A DNA stretch of 64,000 nt from Bog-532 sp963720945 (GTDB taxonomy: Bacteria; Actinomycetota; Actinomycetes; Streptosporangiales; Streptosporangiaceae): the NCBI GenBank assembly GCA_963720945.1, contig CAVRHH010000012.1, forward strand, positions 62,001 to 126,000, written 5' to 3'. This document shows positions 7,822 to 17,129 of the stretch, one piece after another. How positions within the stretch are numbered: the stretch's first letter is position 1; every line of letters begins with the position of its first letter. The notes beneath the pieces are model-generated. The model searched no databases. It saw only the letters and a list, made by a program, of their open reading frames with translations, and was not told where the DNA came from. The position numbers were made by a program, and so were the translations under genes.

Positions 7822-9884
7822 ATGCGACACCCGAAAAATCCCTTCTCCCCTGACCAGCCCGCTGACGGTGCCGAGACCGCGGACGATACGCCCTACCCAT
7901 GGCTGCGTGACCGCTACAAGGTCAGCGCGGAAGGGATGCCGGGCGGCCCGGGCCCGGCGGGCGGTCACGGCGGCGGTCCGCCGCCGCTGCCCCGGCGCAC
8001 CGGGGATTCGGGCTTCCGGCCATACCGGACGCAGGCGGCGGCCCAGGATTTCTGGCCACTGGCCGACCCGGAGGATTCGTGGCCACTGGCCCCGCGCCCG
8101 CAGGCCGGCCCCAGGACTCCCGGCCTGCGCAGGCTTCGCCGGAGCCGCAGGAGCCCTGGGCGGAAAGCGGGCCCCAGGAGCCGTGGACACAGAACGGGCC
8201 TGGGAAGCCGTGGACACAGAACGGGCCTGGGGAGCCGTGGACACAGAACGGGCCTGGGGAGCCGTGGGCGGAAGAGGGGCCACAGGAACCGTGGGCGGAA
8301 GACGGGCTTCAGGAGCCGCCGGCCCAGGCCCGGCCGGCCGAACCGTGGGCGCAGGACGGGCCGGCCGAACCGCCGGCCCAGGCCCGGCCGGCCGAACCGT
8401 GGGCGCAGAACGGGCAGGCGGAGCCGTGGGCGCAGAACGGGCCGGCCGAACCGTGGGCGCGGGACGGGCGGGCGGAGCCGTGGGCGCAGAACGGGCCGGA
8501 TGGCCCGTGGACACCGGCCGGGGCACCGCATTCCTGGTCGCCGGCTCCCCCGCCGGACAGCGGATCCCGCGATTACTGGGACGATGCTGACCTGCAGGAA
8601 CCCTGGCCGTCCGGCTCCCCGGAGGCTGGCCCGCCGCAGCCTGGCCCGCCGCAGCCTGACCCGCCGCAGCCTGACCCGCGGGAAACTGGCCCGCGGGAAA
8701 CTGGGCCCGGGGAGCCCTGGCTGCAGGCCCCTGGCCCGGCCGCGGACGCGCCCAGGATGCCCGGACCGCACGATGTCCCCGAATGGCAGGAGCCCCCGTC
8801 GCCGGCTCGCAACGCGGGGCCGCCCGACCTGGACGAGCCCTGGCTGCGGACGGCGAAACCGAAGTCGCCGCGATGGCGGCGGGGCCGCGGCGGCCATTCC
8901 GCACCGGAGCCTGCCTACCAGGACGACCTGCCGCCGGCCGATGGAACGCACCTGTTTCCGGCCCAGGCCGGCTCGGCCGGCCTGGATGCCGGCCCGGCGC
9001 CCTCGATGGAATCCCAGGATCTGTGGGAATCGTGGGAGCCGCCGTACAACCAGGCTGGCGCCGCCCCGGAACCGGTCCTGAACCGGACGGCTCCCTACCC
9101 GGAACTGGTCCGGGACGCCGAATACGAGGACGAACTCTGGCAGACGCCGGGCCTGGGCGGTGCCGGGGGGGACGGGCCGCGCTACCCGGGCCAGCACCGC
9201 AGATCCGCGCATGCGCGGAACGCCGGGCGGCCGCGTATGAGCGGCGCGTTCCTGGCCCTCGCCGGAGCGCTGGCCGTCGCGGGCGCGATCCCGCTCGGGA
9301 TTCTGGGCGTCCGGACACTGCACCACGCAGATGCGGCGCTGAAGACGGCTCCGCTCTCGGCGAGCCACGTCGCCGCATCAGCCCCTGGGCCGAACGGCGC
9401 CGCCACGTTCACCGCGCTCGCCGGGCCGGGCTGCCCGGCCGCCACCGGTGCGAGCGTCTTCCCCTACCACCCGGCGAATGGAGACGACTGGTTCCCCGGG
9501 ACGGCTTCGGCCAGCGGACCGTGCGGGAGATTGTTCAGCTATGTCTACCTGGCCATGGTCCCGGGCAACCCGGGCGAATGGCGTGACCACTACGCCTGGA
9601 TCTTCCACACCGGGATGGACAACCCCTCATGCACGTTCAGCTTGTATATCCCGGCGGCACCGCAGGCGAATTCGACCGTCTACTACTGGTTCAGCGCGGG
9701 TGACAGCAACGCGGCCGACCGGATCGCGGACTTCACCATTGATCAGGCCACCCATCAGGGTCAGTGGGTCACGAAAGGCCCGTTCACGTTCCCGGGCGGT
9801 ACCGTGCTGATCGAGGCGACCGATCGTGGCGAAGGGTCGGTGGCATCTGCGGTCGCGGCCGGGCCGGCCCGCCTCAGCTGCTGA
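7822..9884 (+). CDS. Membrane-anchored protein with EPW repeats; frame broken near 8112
   Basis: The start (MRHPKNPFSPDQPADG) is in one frame and the rest from about 8110 in another. Adding one C to the run GGCCCC at 8107-8112 joins them as ...PQAGPQDSRPAQASPEPQEPW..., so one base is missing there. The repaired protein is about 687 residues: a long disordered cytoplasmic N-terminus with repeats of EPWAQNGP/EPWTQNGP and then GPPQPDPPQ, a membrane helix around 9240-9310 (AFLALAGALAVAGAIPLGIL), and an outer domain of about 190 residues with several Trp and Cys. I do not recognise that domain. The break may be an assembly error or a real mutation; start and end are otherwise good. The 3' end overlaps ansA by 11 bases. 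Confidence 0.65.
8150..8515. repeat. Tandem repeats coding EPW(A/T)QNGP
   Basis: Short units built on GAGCCGTGGRCRCAGAACGG encode EPW followed by a charged and polar linker. At least a dozen EPW tripeptides occur between 8150 and 8520, with two longer sub-repeats containing PPAQARPA. The variation between copies suggests older expansion than in the wecA or tsaC tails. Confidence 0.7.
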
Positions 9885-10926
9885 CCGGCCGCGCCTCATG
9901 GCGGGGGGCGGCGAGGTCGGCACCGACAGCACCGAAGGCCGCCGCGATCTGCTCCCCGCCGGCTCCGGCGGCGAGCAGCAGGTGGAGCAGCATCCGCGCC
10001 TTGAGCGGGTCGAGGAACCCGGCCCCGATCAAACCCCGGCCGCGCAGATCACGTTCGGACCCGGGGTAGGAATACGTCCGCGCCAGCACGAGGCCGGCCC
10101 CGGTGCGGGACGCGATCACCACCGGGATCCGCGCGGCCAGAGCGCCCAGGCCGGCCGCGAGCCCGGCCGGCACATGGCCGGCGCCGAACCCGGCCACCAC
10201 CAGCCCGCCGAACCGTTCGGCGGCGTCCCGCAGGAGCTCACCGTCGTCGCCGAGGACCATGGTGACCAGTGCCGTCCGGACCGCCGCGGCGGCCGCCGCT
10301 GACGGAGCGGGAATCCCCGGCCGGGCGAGCCCGGAGGTGAGCACCACGACGCGTCCTTCGGCGACCAGGCCGACCGGCCCGCAGACCGGAGAGGCGAACG
10401 CCGTAAGGCTCGCGGTGTGCATCTTCCTGACGTAACGGGCGGCGTGGATCTCGTCGCCGAACACCACCAGGCAGCCCAGGCCCCGCGCGGCGGGGCTGGC
10501 CGCCACGAGGACCGCGGACAGCACGTTGGCCGGGCCGTCCGCGCCGGCCAGCGTCGGGTTCCGCATGGCGCCCGTGACGACGATGGGCGCGTCGCCGTCC
10601 CAGAGCAGGTCGAGCAGGAAGGCCGTCTCCTCGATGGTGTCGGTTCCCTGGGTGACGACCGCCCCGGCGGCGCCAGCGCCGATCCGTTCCCGGATGGCGG
10701 ACGCCAGCGCGATGACGTCGGGGATCGTGAGGCTCGCCCCCGGCACCCGGAGGATGTCATGCACCTCCAGGTCCGCGCCTGCCGCGTCCAGGCCCGGTAC
10801 CGCAGCCAGCAGGTCGGCGCCATGGAGGCCGGGGGCCACGCCCGGCGCCGCACGGCCGTCCGCCGCCTGGCCGGGAGCGTGCGTGCTCGCGATCGTCCCG
10901 CCCAGCGTGAACAGCGCCACCTTCAT
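9874..10926 (-). CDS. L-asparaginase (type I family)
   Basis: Hydrolyses asparagine to aspartate and ammonia. The two catalytic threonine regions are present: LFTLGGTIAS near the N-terminus and VVTQGTDTIEETAF around residue 90, followed by VTGAMRNPTLAGADGPANV. The ATG at 10926 gives MKVALFTLGG, the family start; no signal peptide, so it is cytoplasmic. Length is about 350 residues, normal. It converges on the gene at 7822-9884 with an 11-base overlap of their 3' ends. Confidence 0.92.
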   Translation of the reverse strand: MKVALFTLGGTIASTHAPGQAADGRAAPGVAPGLHGADLLAAVPGLDAAGADLEVHDILRVPGASLTIPDVIALASAIRERIGAGAAGAVVTQGTDTIEETAFLLDLLWDGDAPIVVTGAMRNPTLAGADGPANVLSAVLVAASPAARGLGCLVVFGDEIHAARYVRKMHTASLTAFASPVCGPVGLVAEGRVVVLTSGLARPGIPAPSAAAAAAVRTALVTMVLGDDGELLRDAAERFGGLVVAGFGAGHVPAGLAAGLGALAARIPVVIASRTGAGLVLARTYSYPGSERDLRGRGLIGAGFLDPLKARMLLHLLLAAGAGGEQIAAAFGAVGADLAAPRHEARPVSS

Positions 10927-11248
10927 GGACACCATTGTGTCTGCCGCGGGCGGGCCCCGCCGCCTGTGGAGGGGACACAAGCGGCGGGGTGCGGATGGTT
11001 CTGGCGGTGTAGCGGGCCACGCGCGTGAACCTGCTTACGCCCCCGGGGAAGCTGGCGATTACCCCCATCATGACGCCCCGCTCAGCCCCGTGCGCGGCAT
11101 CCAGCCGGACGCACCTGGGAGCCGTCCCCATTTAACCGCTTATCACCGGCGGACGGCGACCGGGTATCCGCCCACGGCCGGCGGCACTGCCTGGCACCGC
11201 CTGGCACCGGGCGGCACCCGGCGTCGGCCGGGGAGACATCGGGCCGAA
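10927..11248. other. Divergent intergenic region
   Basis: About 320 bases between the asparaginase start and the efflux-pump promoter. No gene or repeat stands out. It must carry the asparaginase promoter on the minus strand. Confidence 0.5.
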
Positions 11249-11278
11249 AGTGACTTGCCATATCTTTTGACAGTCACT
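11249..11278 (+). promoter_or_regulatory. Likely TetR operator over the pump promoter
   Basis: Perfect inverted repeat AGTGACT (11249-11255) and AGTCACT (11272-11278), spaced by 16 bases. A TTGACA hexamer at 11267-11272 runs into the right arm, with A/T-rich sequence (TATATGTA) downstream. The pump start is 38 bases beyond. A TetR gene closes the same operon, so self-repression through this site is the simplest reading. Confidence 0.5.
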
Positions 11279-11315
11279 ATCTTTTTATATGTACTCCCGA
11301 AAGGATGTGGCTGTC

Positions 11316-12956
11316 ATGGAGAAGATGGGGGCCCGCAGGTGGTGGGCGCTGATCGCCGTGGCCGCGAGCATGCTGGTGGTCGGGCTGGACCTCACGGTGC
11401 TGAATCTGGCGCTGCCCAGCATCGCTACCGCGCTGCACGCGTCAACCAGCGACCTGCAGTGGTTCAACGATGCCTACAGCCTGGTGCTGGCGGCGGCGGT
11501 GCTGCCGGCCGGCCTGCTCGGTGACCGTTACGGCCGCAAGAAAGTACTGATGACCTCGCTGGCGATCTTCGGCGTGAGCTCGGCCGCCTGCTCGTACGCC
11601 ACGACCTCGGGTGAGCTGATCGCCGCGCGTGCCGTTCTCGGCCTCGGTGCCGCGGCAATCATGCCGCTGGCCCTGGCCATCATCCCCGTGCTGTTCGCCC
11701 CGGAGGAACGGCAGAAGGCGACCGCGGTGATGGCCTCCACGATCTTTCTCAGCTTCCCGATCGGCCCGCTCGTCGGCGGCTCACTGCTCGACCACTTCTG
11801 GTGGGGTTCGGTTTTCCTGATCAACGTCCCGGTCGTGGCCGCCGCGCTGATCGCGGTGGCGTTCCTGATGCCGGAATCGCGCAGCGCGCAGCGCCCGGGA
11901 ATCGACGTGGCGGGCGTCCTCATCTCCAGCGCCGGGCTGGCCGGGCTGACCTACGGCTTCATCAGGGCCGGCCAGGAGGGCTGGAGCAACGCGGGCGCGA
12001 TCGCGGCCATCGCGGCCGGTGCCGTGGCGCTGGCCGCGTTCGCCGCGTGGGAACACCTGCTGACCCGGCGCACGGCCGGGACCGCCACGGGCACGGGCTC
12101 GCCGCCTGCGATGCGGCCGCTGATCGAGCTGGCGCTCTTCCGGTCCGCCGGCTTCACCTGGGGCACCATCCTGGCCACGCTGGTGTCGTTCGCGATGTTC
12201 GGCATCATGTTCGCGATGCCGCAGTACTTCCAGGAGGTCCGCGGGGCCGACGCCTTCGGCAGCGGGCTGCGGATGCTGCCGATGATCGGTGGCATGCTGG
12301 CCGGCATGGTCGGCGGGACCCGGCTGCAGAGCCCGCGCCGTAACAGCGCGGGCCTGCCGGGCGAGCCGCTCGCCGGAGCCAGGTCCATGGTCGCCATCGG
12401 GTTCACGGTGATGGCGGCCGGGCTCGCGGCGGGCGCCCTCACGACCGTCACCAGCGGCACGGGTTTCGCCGCCGCCTGGTTCGCCCTCAGCGGCCTCGGC
12501 CTGGGCGTGGCCATGCCGTCCGCGATGAACGCGGCGCTGGGGGCCCTGTCGGCCGACCGCAGCGGCGCGGGATCCGCGCTGATCACCGCGATGCGCCAGG
12601 TCGGGGCGACGATCGGGGTCGCGGTCCTCGGCACCGTGCTGAACAACGTCTACCAGGCCCGGCTGGCACCCGCGGCGCTGCCTGCCCCGCTGGCCGACGT
12701 GGCCAAGAGCAGCGTGACAGCGGGCGTGGCCGTCGCGCACGAGCTCGGCTCGGCGGAGCTGCTGACGGCGGTGCGGACGGCGTTCGTGCACGGGCTGGAC
12801 ATCATGCTGTGGACCTGCGCCGGGATTGCGCTCGCGAGCGCGCTGCTGGCGCTGGCCTTCCTGCCGCGCCGGACCCGCCCGGCCGCCGCGCAAGCCGAAT
12901 CCGTCCCCGCCGGTACCGGTGAAACCGGCCCTCAGCGGGCAGAATTGGGAGCATGA
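11316..12956 (+). CDS. MFS drug exporter, DHA2 (EmrB/QacA) family
   Basis: A proton-driven export pump of the inner membrane, with 14 predicted helices. Family signatures: LDLTVLNLALPSI in helix 1 (motif D1), GDRYGRKKVL after helix 2 (motif A), and RAVLGLGAAAIMPLALAII (motif C-like). The ATG at 11316 has AAAGGA nine bases upstream and gives MEKMGARRWW; nine earlier codons of the frame are not needed. The stop overlaps the TetR start (ATGA). The substrate cannot be told from sequence. The last 30 residues are a soluble tail. Confidence 0.92.
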   Translation: MEKMGARRWWALIAVAASMLVVGLDLTVLNLALPSIATALHASTSDLQWFNDAYSLVLAAAVLPAGLLGDRYGRKKVLMTSLAIFGVSSAACSYATTSGELIAARAVLGLGAAAIMPLALAIIPVLFAPEERQKATAVMASTIFLSFPIGPLVGGSLLDHFWWGSVFLINVPVVAAALIAVAFLMPESRSAQRPGIDVAGVLISSAGLAGLTYGFIRAGQEGWSNAGAIAAIAAGAVALAAFAAWEHLLTRRTAGTATGTGSPPAMRPLIELALFRSAGFTWGTILATLVSFAMFGIMFAMPQYFQEVRGADAFGSGLRMLPMIGGMLAGMVGGTRLQSPRRNSAGLPGEPLAGARSMVAIGFTVMAAGLAAGALTTVTSGTGFAAAWFALSGLGLGVAMPSAMNAALGALSADRSGAGSALITAMRQVGATIGVAVLGTVLNNVYQARLAPAALPAPLADVAKSSVTAGVAVAHELGSAELLTAVRTAFVHGLDIMLWTCAGIALASALLALAFLPRRTRPAAAQAESVPAGTGETGPQRAELGA

Positions 12957-13564
12957 CGGAGACCCCCGGCCCGTCCGGCGGCCTGCGGGAGCGGAAGAAG
13001 GCCCGGACGCGGGCCGCCATCCGCGAGCACGCGCTGCGGCTGTTCCGCGAACAGGGTTACCACGCCACCACCGTGGAGCAGATCGCCGCGGCGGCCGAGG
13101 TCTCACCGAGCACGTTCTTCCGTTACTTCCCCACCAAAGAGGACGTGGTCCTGCAGGACGACATGGAAACGCTGATGCTCGAGGCGTTCGAGCGGCAGCC
13201 GCCGGAGATCGGCCTCGTCGCCGCGGTGCGGGCGGCGACCCGGGAGATGCAGGGTGCCATGGACGAGGCGCAGTGGGAGACGATGCGCCAGACGACCGAG
13301 CTGGCGATGACGATCCCGGAGGTCAGGGCACGGGCGCTGGACGATTTCTCCCGGACCATCACGATGATGGCTGAGGCGATGGCCAAGCGCACCGGGCGCA
13401 GTCCCGACGACCTGGCGGTGCGGGCCGTCTCGGGCGCGATCTTCGGCGTGATCCTGGCGGTCACGGCGCCGTGGGAGGACTTCAGCGGCGCGCGCATGAA
13501 CGCCGACCTGTTCGAGCGGATGGACGCGGGCCTGGCGCACCTGGAGAACGGCCTGCGCCTCTAG
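12953..13564 (+). CDS. TetR-family transcriptional regulator
   Basis: A 203-residue repressor with the usual N-terminal DNA-binding domain (RTRAAIREHALRLFREQGYH then TTVEQIAAAAEVSPSTFFRYF, residues about 18-60) and a C-terminal ligand-binding helical domain. It overlaps the pump gene by four bases and is co-transcribed, so it probably represses the pump through the inverted repeat at 11249-11278 and is released by a pump substrate. Confidence 0.92.
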   Translation: MTETPGPSGGLRERKKARTRAAIREHALRLFREQGYHATTVEQIAAAAEVSPSTFFRYFPTKEDVVLQDDMETLMLEAFERQPPEIGLVAAVRAATREMQGAMDEAQWETMRQTTELAMTIPEVRARALDDFSRTITMMAEAMAKRTGRSPDDLAVRAVSGAIFGVILAVTAPWEDFSGARMNADLFERMDAGLAHLENGLRL

Positions 13565-13586
13565 GTCCGCCAGCCATCCCGGGAAT

Positions 13587-13600
13587 GTTGATAATTCAAC
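13587..13600 (+). promoter_or_regulatory. Short inverted repeat before the pirin gene
   Basis: GTTGA-TAAT-TCAAC lies in the only A/T-rich patch between the TetR gene and pirin, followed by CTATCGTTATG. It may be part of the pirin promoter or a regulator site. Confidence 0.3.
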
Positions 13601-13677
13601 TATCGTTATGCGTCCCATCGGACCTTGAGGCACCGGGGCGGGCAGGCCGCCTGCGGCGGGCCCGGTAAGGAGGACAT

Positions 13678-14625
13678 ATGCCAGCCGTTACCGTCGAGGA
13701 CACCCTCGTCCTGCCGCGCGTCGCGGAGCCCGGCCCGGGGACCTCGGCCGAGCGCGCGGTGCGCACGATCACCACCGCGCCCAAGGGCTACGAGGGCGAG
13801 GGATTCCCGGTCCGCCGGGCTTTCGCCGGGGTCGACCTGAGGCAGCTGGACCCGTTCATTCACATGGACCAGATGGGCGAGGTCGACTACGCGCCGGGTG
13901 AGCCGAAGGGCACACCGTGGCACCCGCACCGCGGCTTCGAGACCGTGACCTACATGATCGACGGGATCTTCCGCCACCAGGACTCCAACGGCGGCGGCGG
14001 CCTGATCACCAACGGCGACACGCAGTGGATGACGGCCGGCGGCGGCATCCTGCACATCGAGGAGCCCCCCGAGGAGGTCGTCATGAAGGGCGGCCTGTTC
14101 CACGGCTTCCAGCTCTGGGTGAACCTGCCCGCCACGCTGAAGATGACCCAGCCCCGGTACCAGGACATCCGGGCCGGCCAGGTGAAGCTGCTCAGCTCAC
14201 CGGACGGCGGCGCGCTGCTGCGGGTCATCGCCGGCGAGGTCGGCGGTTACCAGGGACCGGGCGTGACGCACACGCCGATCACGATCGTGCACGCGACGCT
14301 GTCGCCCGGCGCGCAGCTGCGGCTGCCGTGGCGGGCCGACTTCAACGCGCTGGCCTACGTGCTCGCCGGCTCCGGCACCGTCGGCGCGGACCGCCGGCCG
14401 GTCACGATGGGCCAGCTGGCGGCGTTCGGGCCCGGGGACACCCTCACCGTGGCGGCGGGCAGCCGGCCGGACGGCCCCAGCTCCCAGCTGGACATCCTGC
14501 TTCTGGGGGGGCGGCCGATCCGGGAGCCGGTCGCCGCGTACGGCCCGTTCGTCATGAACACCCGGGAAGAGCTGGTGCAGGCGTTCGAGGACTTCCACGG
14601 CCAGGCTCGGCAGCATCCCGGCTGA
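13678..14625 (+). CDS. Pirin family protein
   Basis: Bicupin protein of the pirin family; known members bind iron or another metal and some are quercetin dioxygenases or redox-dependent regulators. The signature HPHRGFETVTYMIDG is present, followed by ITNGDTQWMTAGGGILHIE and a second cupin after residue 190. A strong ribosome site (AAGGAGG) precedes the ATG. Length (315 residues) is normal. It ends at a perfect terminator shared with the convergent ferredoxin gene. Confidence 0.9.
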   Translation: MPAVTVEDTLVLPRVAEPGPGTSAERAVRTITTAPKGYEGEGFPVRRAFAGVDLRQLDPFIHMDQMGEVDYAPGEPKGTPWHPHRGFETVTYMIDGIFRHQDSNGGGGLITNGDTQWMTAGGGILHIEEPPEEVVMKGGLFHGFQLWVNLPATLKMTQPRYQDIRAGQVKLLSSPDGGALLRVIAGEVGGYQGPGVTHTPITIVHATLSPGAQLRLPWRADFNALAYVLAGSGTVGADRRPVTMGQLAAFGPGDTLTVAAGSRPDGPSSQLDILLLGGRPIREPVAAYGPFVMNTREELVQAFEDFHGQARQHPG

Positions 14626-14726
14626 GCCCGCGACGGTCCCGGCGGAGCCGCACCCCGGTCACGACGTGCTCTGACCATCCTGGGACCGTCCTGGGCGGGG
14701 CACCGCACTCCGCGCGCCGGGGACAC

Positions 14727-14769
14727 AACGGCCGTGCCGGGCAGGGTGAACCTGCCCGGCACGGCCGTT
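14727..14769. terminator. Bidirectional terminator between pirin and ferredoxin
   Basis: A 19-bp perfect stem, from AACGGCCGTGCCGGGCAGG (14727-14745) to its complement (14751-14769), with a five-base loop. It sits between two convergent genes and can stop transcription in both directions. Confidence 0.85.
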
Positions 14770-14788
14770 CCTGTGCCGCCCGGGGGGG

Positions 14789-14992
14789 TCAGCGGCGGCG
14801 GTTCAGGTGCAGCGCCAGGACCGGGCAGCCGCTCACCGCGCGCCGGGCCTGGCGTTCCAGCGCGGCCGGCACCGGCCGCGGGTCGATCAGCGGGTATCCC
14901 CATTCGTCCAGGCTGATCATCTCGGGCAGCAGCTCGGCGCAGGCGCCATGGCCGGAACACTCGATGGGATTGACGCGCAGCTGCTTTTCCAT
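14789..14992 (-). CDS. 3Fe-4S type ferredoxin
   Basis: A 67-residue ferredoxin that carries single electrons. The cluster ligands are IECSGHGAC and SGCPVLAL: where a 4Fe-4S ferredoxin has a second Cys, there is His (C-x2-H-x2-C), typical of the actinobacterial [3Fe-4S] ferredoxins that serve cytochromes P450. The ATG at 14992 lies one base after the stop of the NuoF-like gene, with TGGAG inside that gene as ribosome site. Last gene of the redox operon. Confidence 0.9.
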   Translation of the reverse strand: MEKQLRVNPIECSGHGACAELLPEMISLDEWGYPLIDPRPVPAALERQARRAVSGCPVLALHLNRRR

Positions 14993-14993
14993 C

Positions 14994-16334
14994 TCAGCTC
15001 CAGTCCTCGTCACTGACCGCCGTACCCGGCGGCAACGGCAGGAACGGCCGGCGGGCGGAGGCCGAGCAGACGCCCCGCTCGTGGTGCCGCAGTTCCGCGG
15101 CGAAGACGTCCAGGGCGCTCCGCACGAAGCGCATCGAGCCGTCCGGATGGCTGCACGCCCCCCGGCCGGTGACCAGGCCGGCCCAGCGCTCGATGTCGGC
15201 GCGGACCTGCGGGCCGGGCCGCGGCCCGGCCAGCGTGGCCAGCCCGTCCGCGATACGCGGCAGCCCGTTCAGGCACGGCCCGCACTGGCCGGCCGACTCC
15301 AGGGCGAGGTAACGGACGACGCGGGCCGTCTCGGCGAGGCCGCAGTGGCTGGCCGGCAGCGCGGCCAGCACGCCCGCCCCGATGCTGGCGCCCGCCCGCT
15401 TCAGCGCGGCGTTGTCGAGGGTCAGCCCGGCGGCGCGGGACGCCGCCAGCCACGTGCCGTGGTACCCGCCGGCCAGGACCGCCTGGGCCGGGCCGTTTGT
15501 GCCGTCGGAGCCGAGGTCAGCCTCGAGGAGGCTGCGCAGCGGGGTCCCGATCGCCGCCTCCACGATGCGGACCGTGCCGTCCGCGTGGTGGATCGTGCTG
15601 AGCATGCTGCCCGGCTCGGCATGCGTGCCGACCTGCCGGAACCAGCCCGCGCCGTACCGGCCGATGAGCCCGATGTGCGCGAGGGTCTCGACATTCTGGA
15701 CGAGCGTAGGCGCTCCCCCCACCCCGCGCTCGAAGACCCGGGGCGGCGTGAAGGTAGGCAGCGCGAGGCCGCCGTTGAGCAGGTTGACCATGGCCGTTTC
15801 CTGCCCGGCCAGGAACCGCGCGGGTGCTTCGGCGAGCTGGACCGGCACCCGGTCGATCCGGGCGGACCAGCGCTCGGCGAGGGCGCGCCGCAGGGCCGCC
15901 GTGAACTGCTCGCCGCGGGCGCTGTGCACGTACAGGCAGGCCTGCTGAGCGCCCACGGCCTCGGCGGCGAGCTGCAGCCCGTCGAGCACGAGGTGCGGCG
16001 CCAGCCAGAGCAGGGACGCGTCCTTGCTGGCCGCGGGCTCACTTTCCGCGCCGTTGGCGACGACGAACGCCCGGCCGCCCGCCCCGGCGACCGCTTCGAG
16101 CTTCCGGTACACGGGGAAGGCCGCGCCGCCGCGCCCGGTCAGCCCGGCGGCCTGCACGTCGGCGGCCAGCTCCAGCGGTGCGTTCCGGTAGGGGATGAAG
16201 CCGTGCCGGGCCAGGTGCTCGCGGAGCCCGTCCGGCCCGCCGGTGCGGGCGGGCAGCAGCCGCGGGAGACCCTCGGGCCGGGACCTGGGGGCGGCGGGTT
16301 CACCGCGCCGCAGGGGCATAGTGGGCACGCTCAT
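14994..16334 (-). CDS. NuoF-like NADH:acceptor flavoprotein
   Basis: Resembles subunit F of complex I, which takes electrons from NADH through FMN to iron-sulfur clusters, but stands outside any nuo operon. The FMN/NADH motif is GLTGRGGAAFP (about residues 64-74); a SLBB-like region follows; the 4Fe-4S ligands are in ESAGQCGPCLNG and GACSHPDG near the C-terminus. In this operon it probably passes electrons between NADH, the ferredoxin downstream and the membrane protein upstream. The start is the first ATG; MPLRRGE five codons on is an alternative and no clear ribosome site decides. Confidence 0.82.
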   Translation of the reverse strand: MSVPTMPLRRGEPAAPRSRPEGLPRLLPARTGGPDGLREHLARHGFIPYRNAPLELAADVQAAGLTGRGGAAFPVYRKLEAVAGAGGRAFVVANGAESEPAASKDASLLWLAPHLVLDGLQLAAEAVGAQQACLYVHSARGEQFTAALRRALAERWSARIDRVPVQLAEAPARFLAGQETAMVNLLNGGLALPTFTPPRVFERGVGGAPTLVQNVETLAHIGLIGRYGAGWFRQVGTHAEPGSMLSTIHHADGTVRIVEAAIGTPLRSLLEADLGSDGTNGPAQAVLAGGYHGTWLAASRAAGLTLDNAALKRAGASIGAGVLAALPASHCGLAETARVVRYLALESAGQCGPCLNGLPRIADGLATLAGPRPGPQVRADIERWAGLVTGRGACSHPDGSMRFVRSALDVFAAELRHHERGVCSASARRPFLPLPPGTAVSDEDWS

Positions 16335-16408
16335 TCGGGATCTGCTTTCACGAGTCGGCGGTCAGGTTCCGCGGCGTTTGTAACGGGACGGGGCCGGGCT
16401 CCGCGGCG

Positions 16409-17053
16409 TCAGGGGACGGTGATCCGGTCAGCGGGGGCGGCGGGACGTCCGGCCGCCTGGTGACCGGGCCTGGAGCGGTCCAGCAGGGCGCTGACCCGCT
16501 GGGCCCGTGGCACTTCGCGGGCGGCGGCGGCGATGCGCCAGGCCAGCGCGGCCGCGACGACCGCCGCGCAGGCGATGGCCAGGATGAGCAGGAGCCCGTG
16601 CTGAAGGTCCGTGCTGGAGCCGATGCTGTGCGCGAAGGCGATGGGCCAGCTGGCGTAGGCCAGCCAGTGCACGGCCTTCCACACCTTCCGGTTGAGCCGG
16701 CCGCGAACCAGGCTGGTGACGATCAGCGCCAGCATGATGTCGAGGGAGACGGCGCCGATGCCGAGCCAGAAGGCCTCATATCCGGACGTGAAGGGGACCA
16801 CCGCGGAGATCAGCGGGATGCTCACGAAACTGTCCATGACGGCGGTCACGATGTGGATGGCGAGGAAGATCACCGCCAGCAGCGACAGGTTCCGGTGCAG
16901 GTTCGTGACGGCGAAACGGGGCAGCCCGGGCAGCCGGCCCTGCCGGTTGACGAGGATGCCCAGCACCATCACGGCGGTGAACAGCAGCAGGGAGACGATC
17001 CCGGTCGCCCGGCTGGCGTACCAGGGAGCGGTGCTCGCGGTGATTCCGTTCAT
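16409..17053 (-). CDS. Ferric-reductase-like haem membrane protein
   Basis: A membrane protein of 214 residues with about six hydrophobic segments and histidines placed as in the ferric reductase-like transmembrane (FRE/MsrQ) domain: the LHRNLSLLAVIFLAIHI segment and VHWLAYASWPIAFAHSIG segment each hold His pairs that could bind two b haems. It likely moves electrons across the membrane between the NuoF-like protein or ferredoxin and an outer acceptor. The last 30 residues are a polar tail. Confidence 0.8.
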   Translation of the reverse strand: MNGITASTAPWYASRATGIVSLLLFTAVMVLGILVNRQGRLPGLPRFAVTNLHRNLSLLAVIFLAIHIVTAVMDSFVSIPLISAVVPFTSGYEAFWLGIGAVSLDIMLALIVTSLVRGRLNRKVWKAVHWLAYASWPIAFAHSIGSSTDLQHGLLLILAIACAAVVAAALAWRIAAAAREVPRAQRVSALLDRSRPGHQAAGRPAAPADRITVP

Positions 17054-17129
17054 ATCCTCAACCCTGGCTGGCCCGTTGTCGCTGAAGCTGGAAGATTCCT
17101 CTGTGCCCGCTCAGAGGAATTGGCGGGCA

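Noticed and set aside
8107..8112. Programmed ribosomal frameshift in the EPW-repeat gene
   Set aside because: No slippery heptamer plus downstream pseudoknot is evident; an indel in a C run is simpler.
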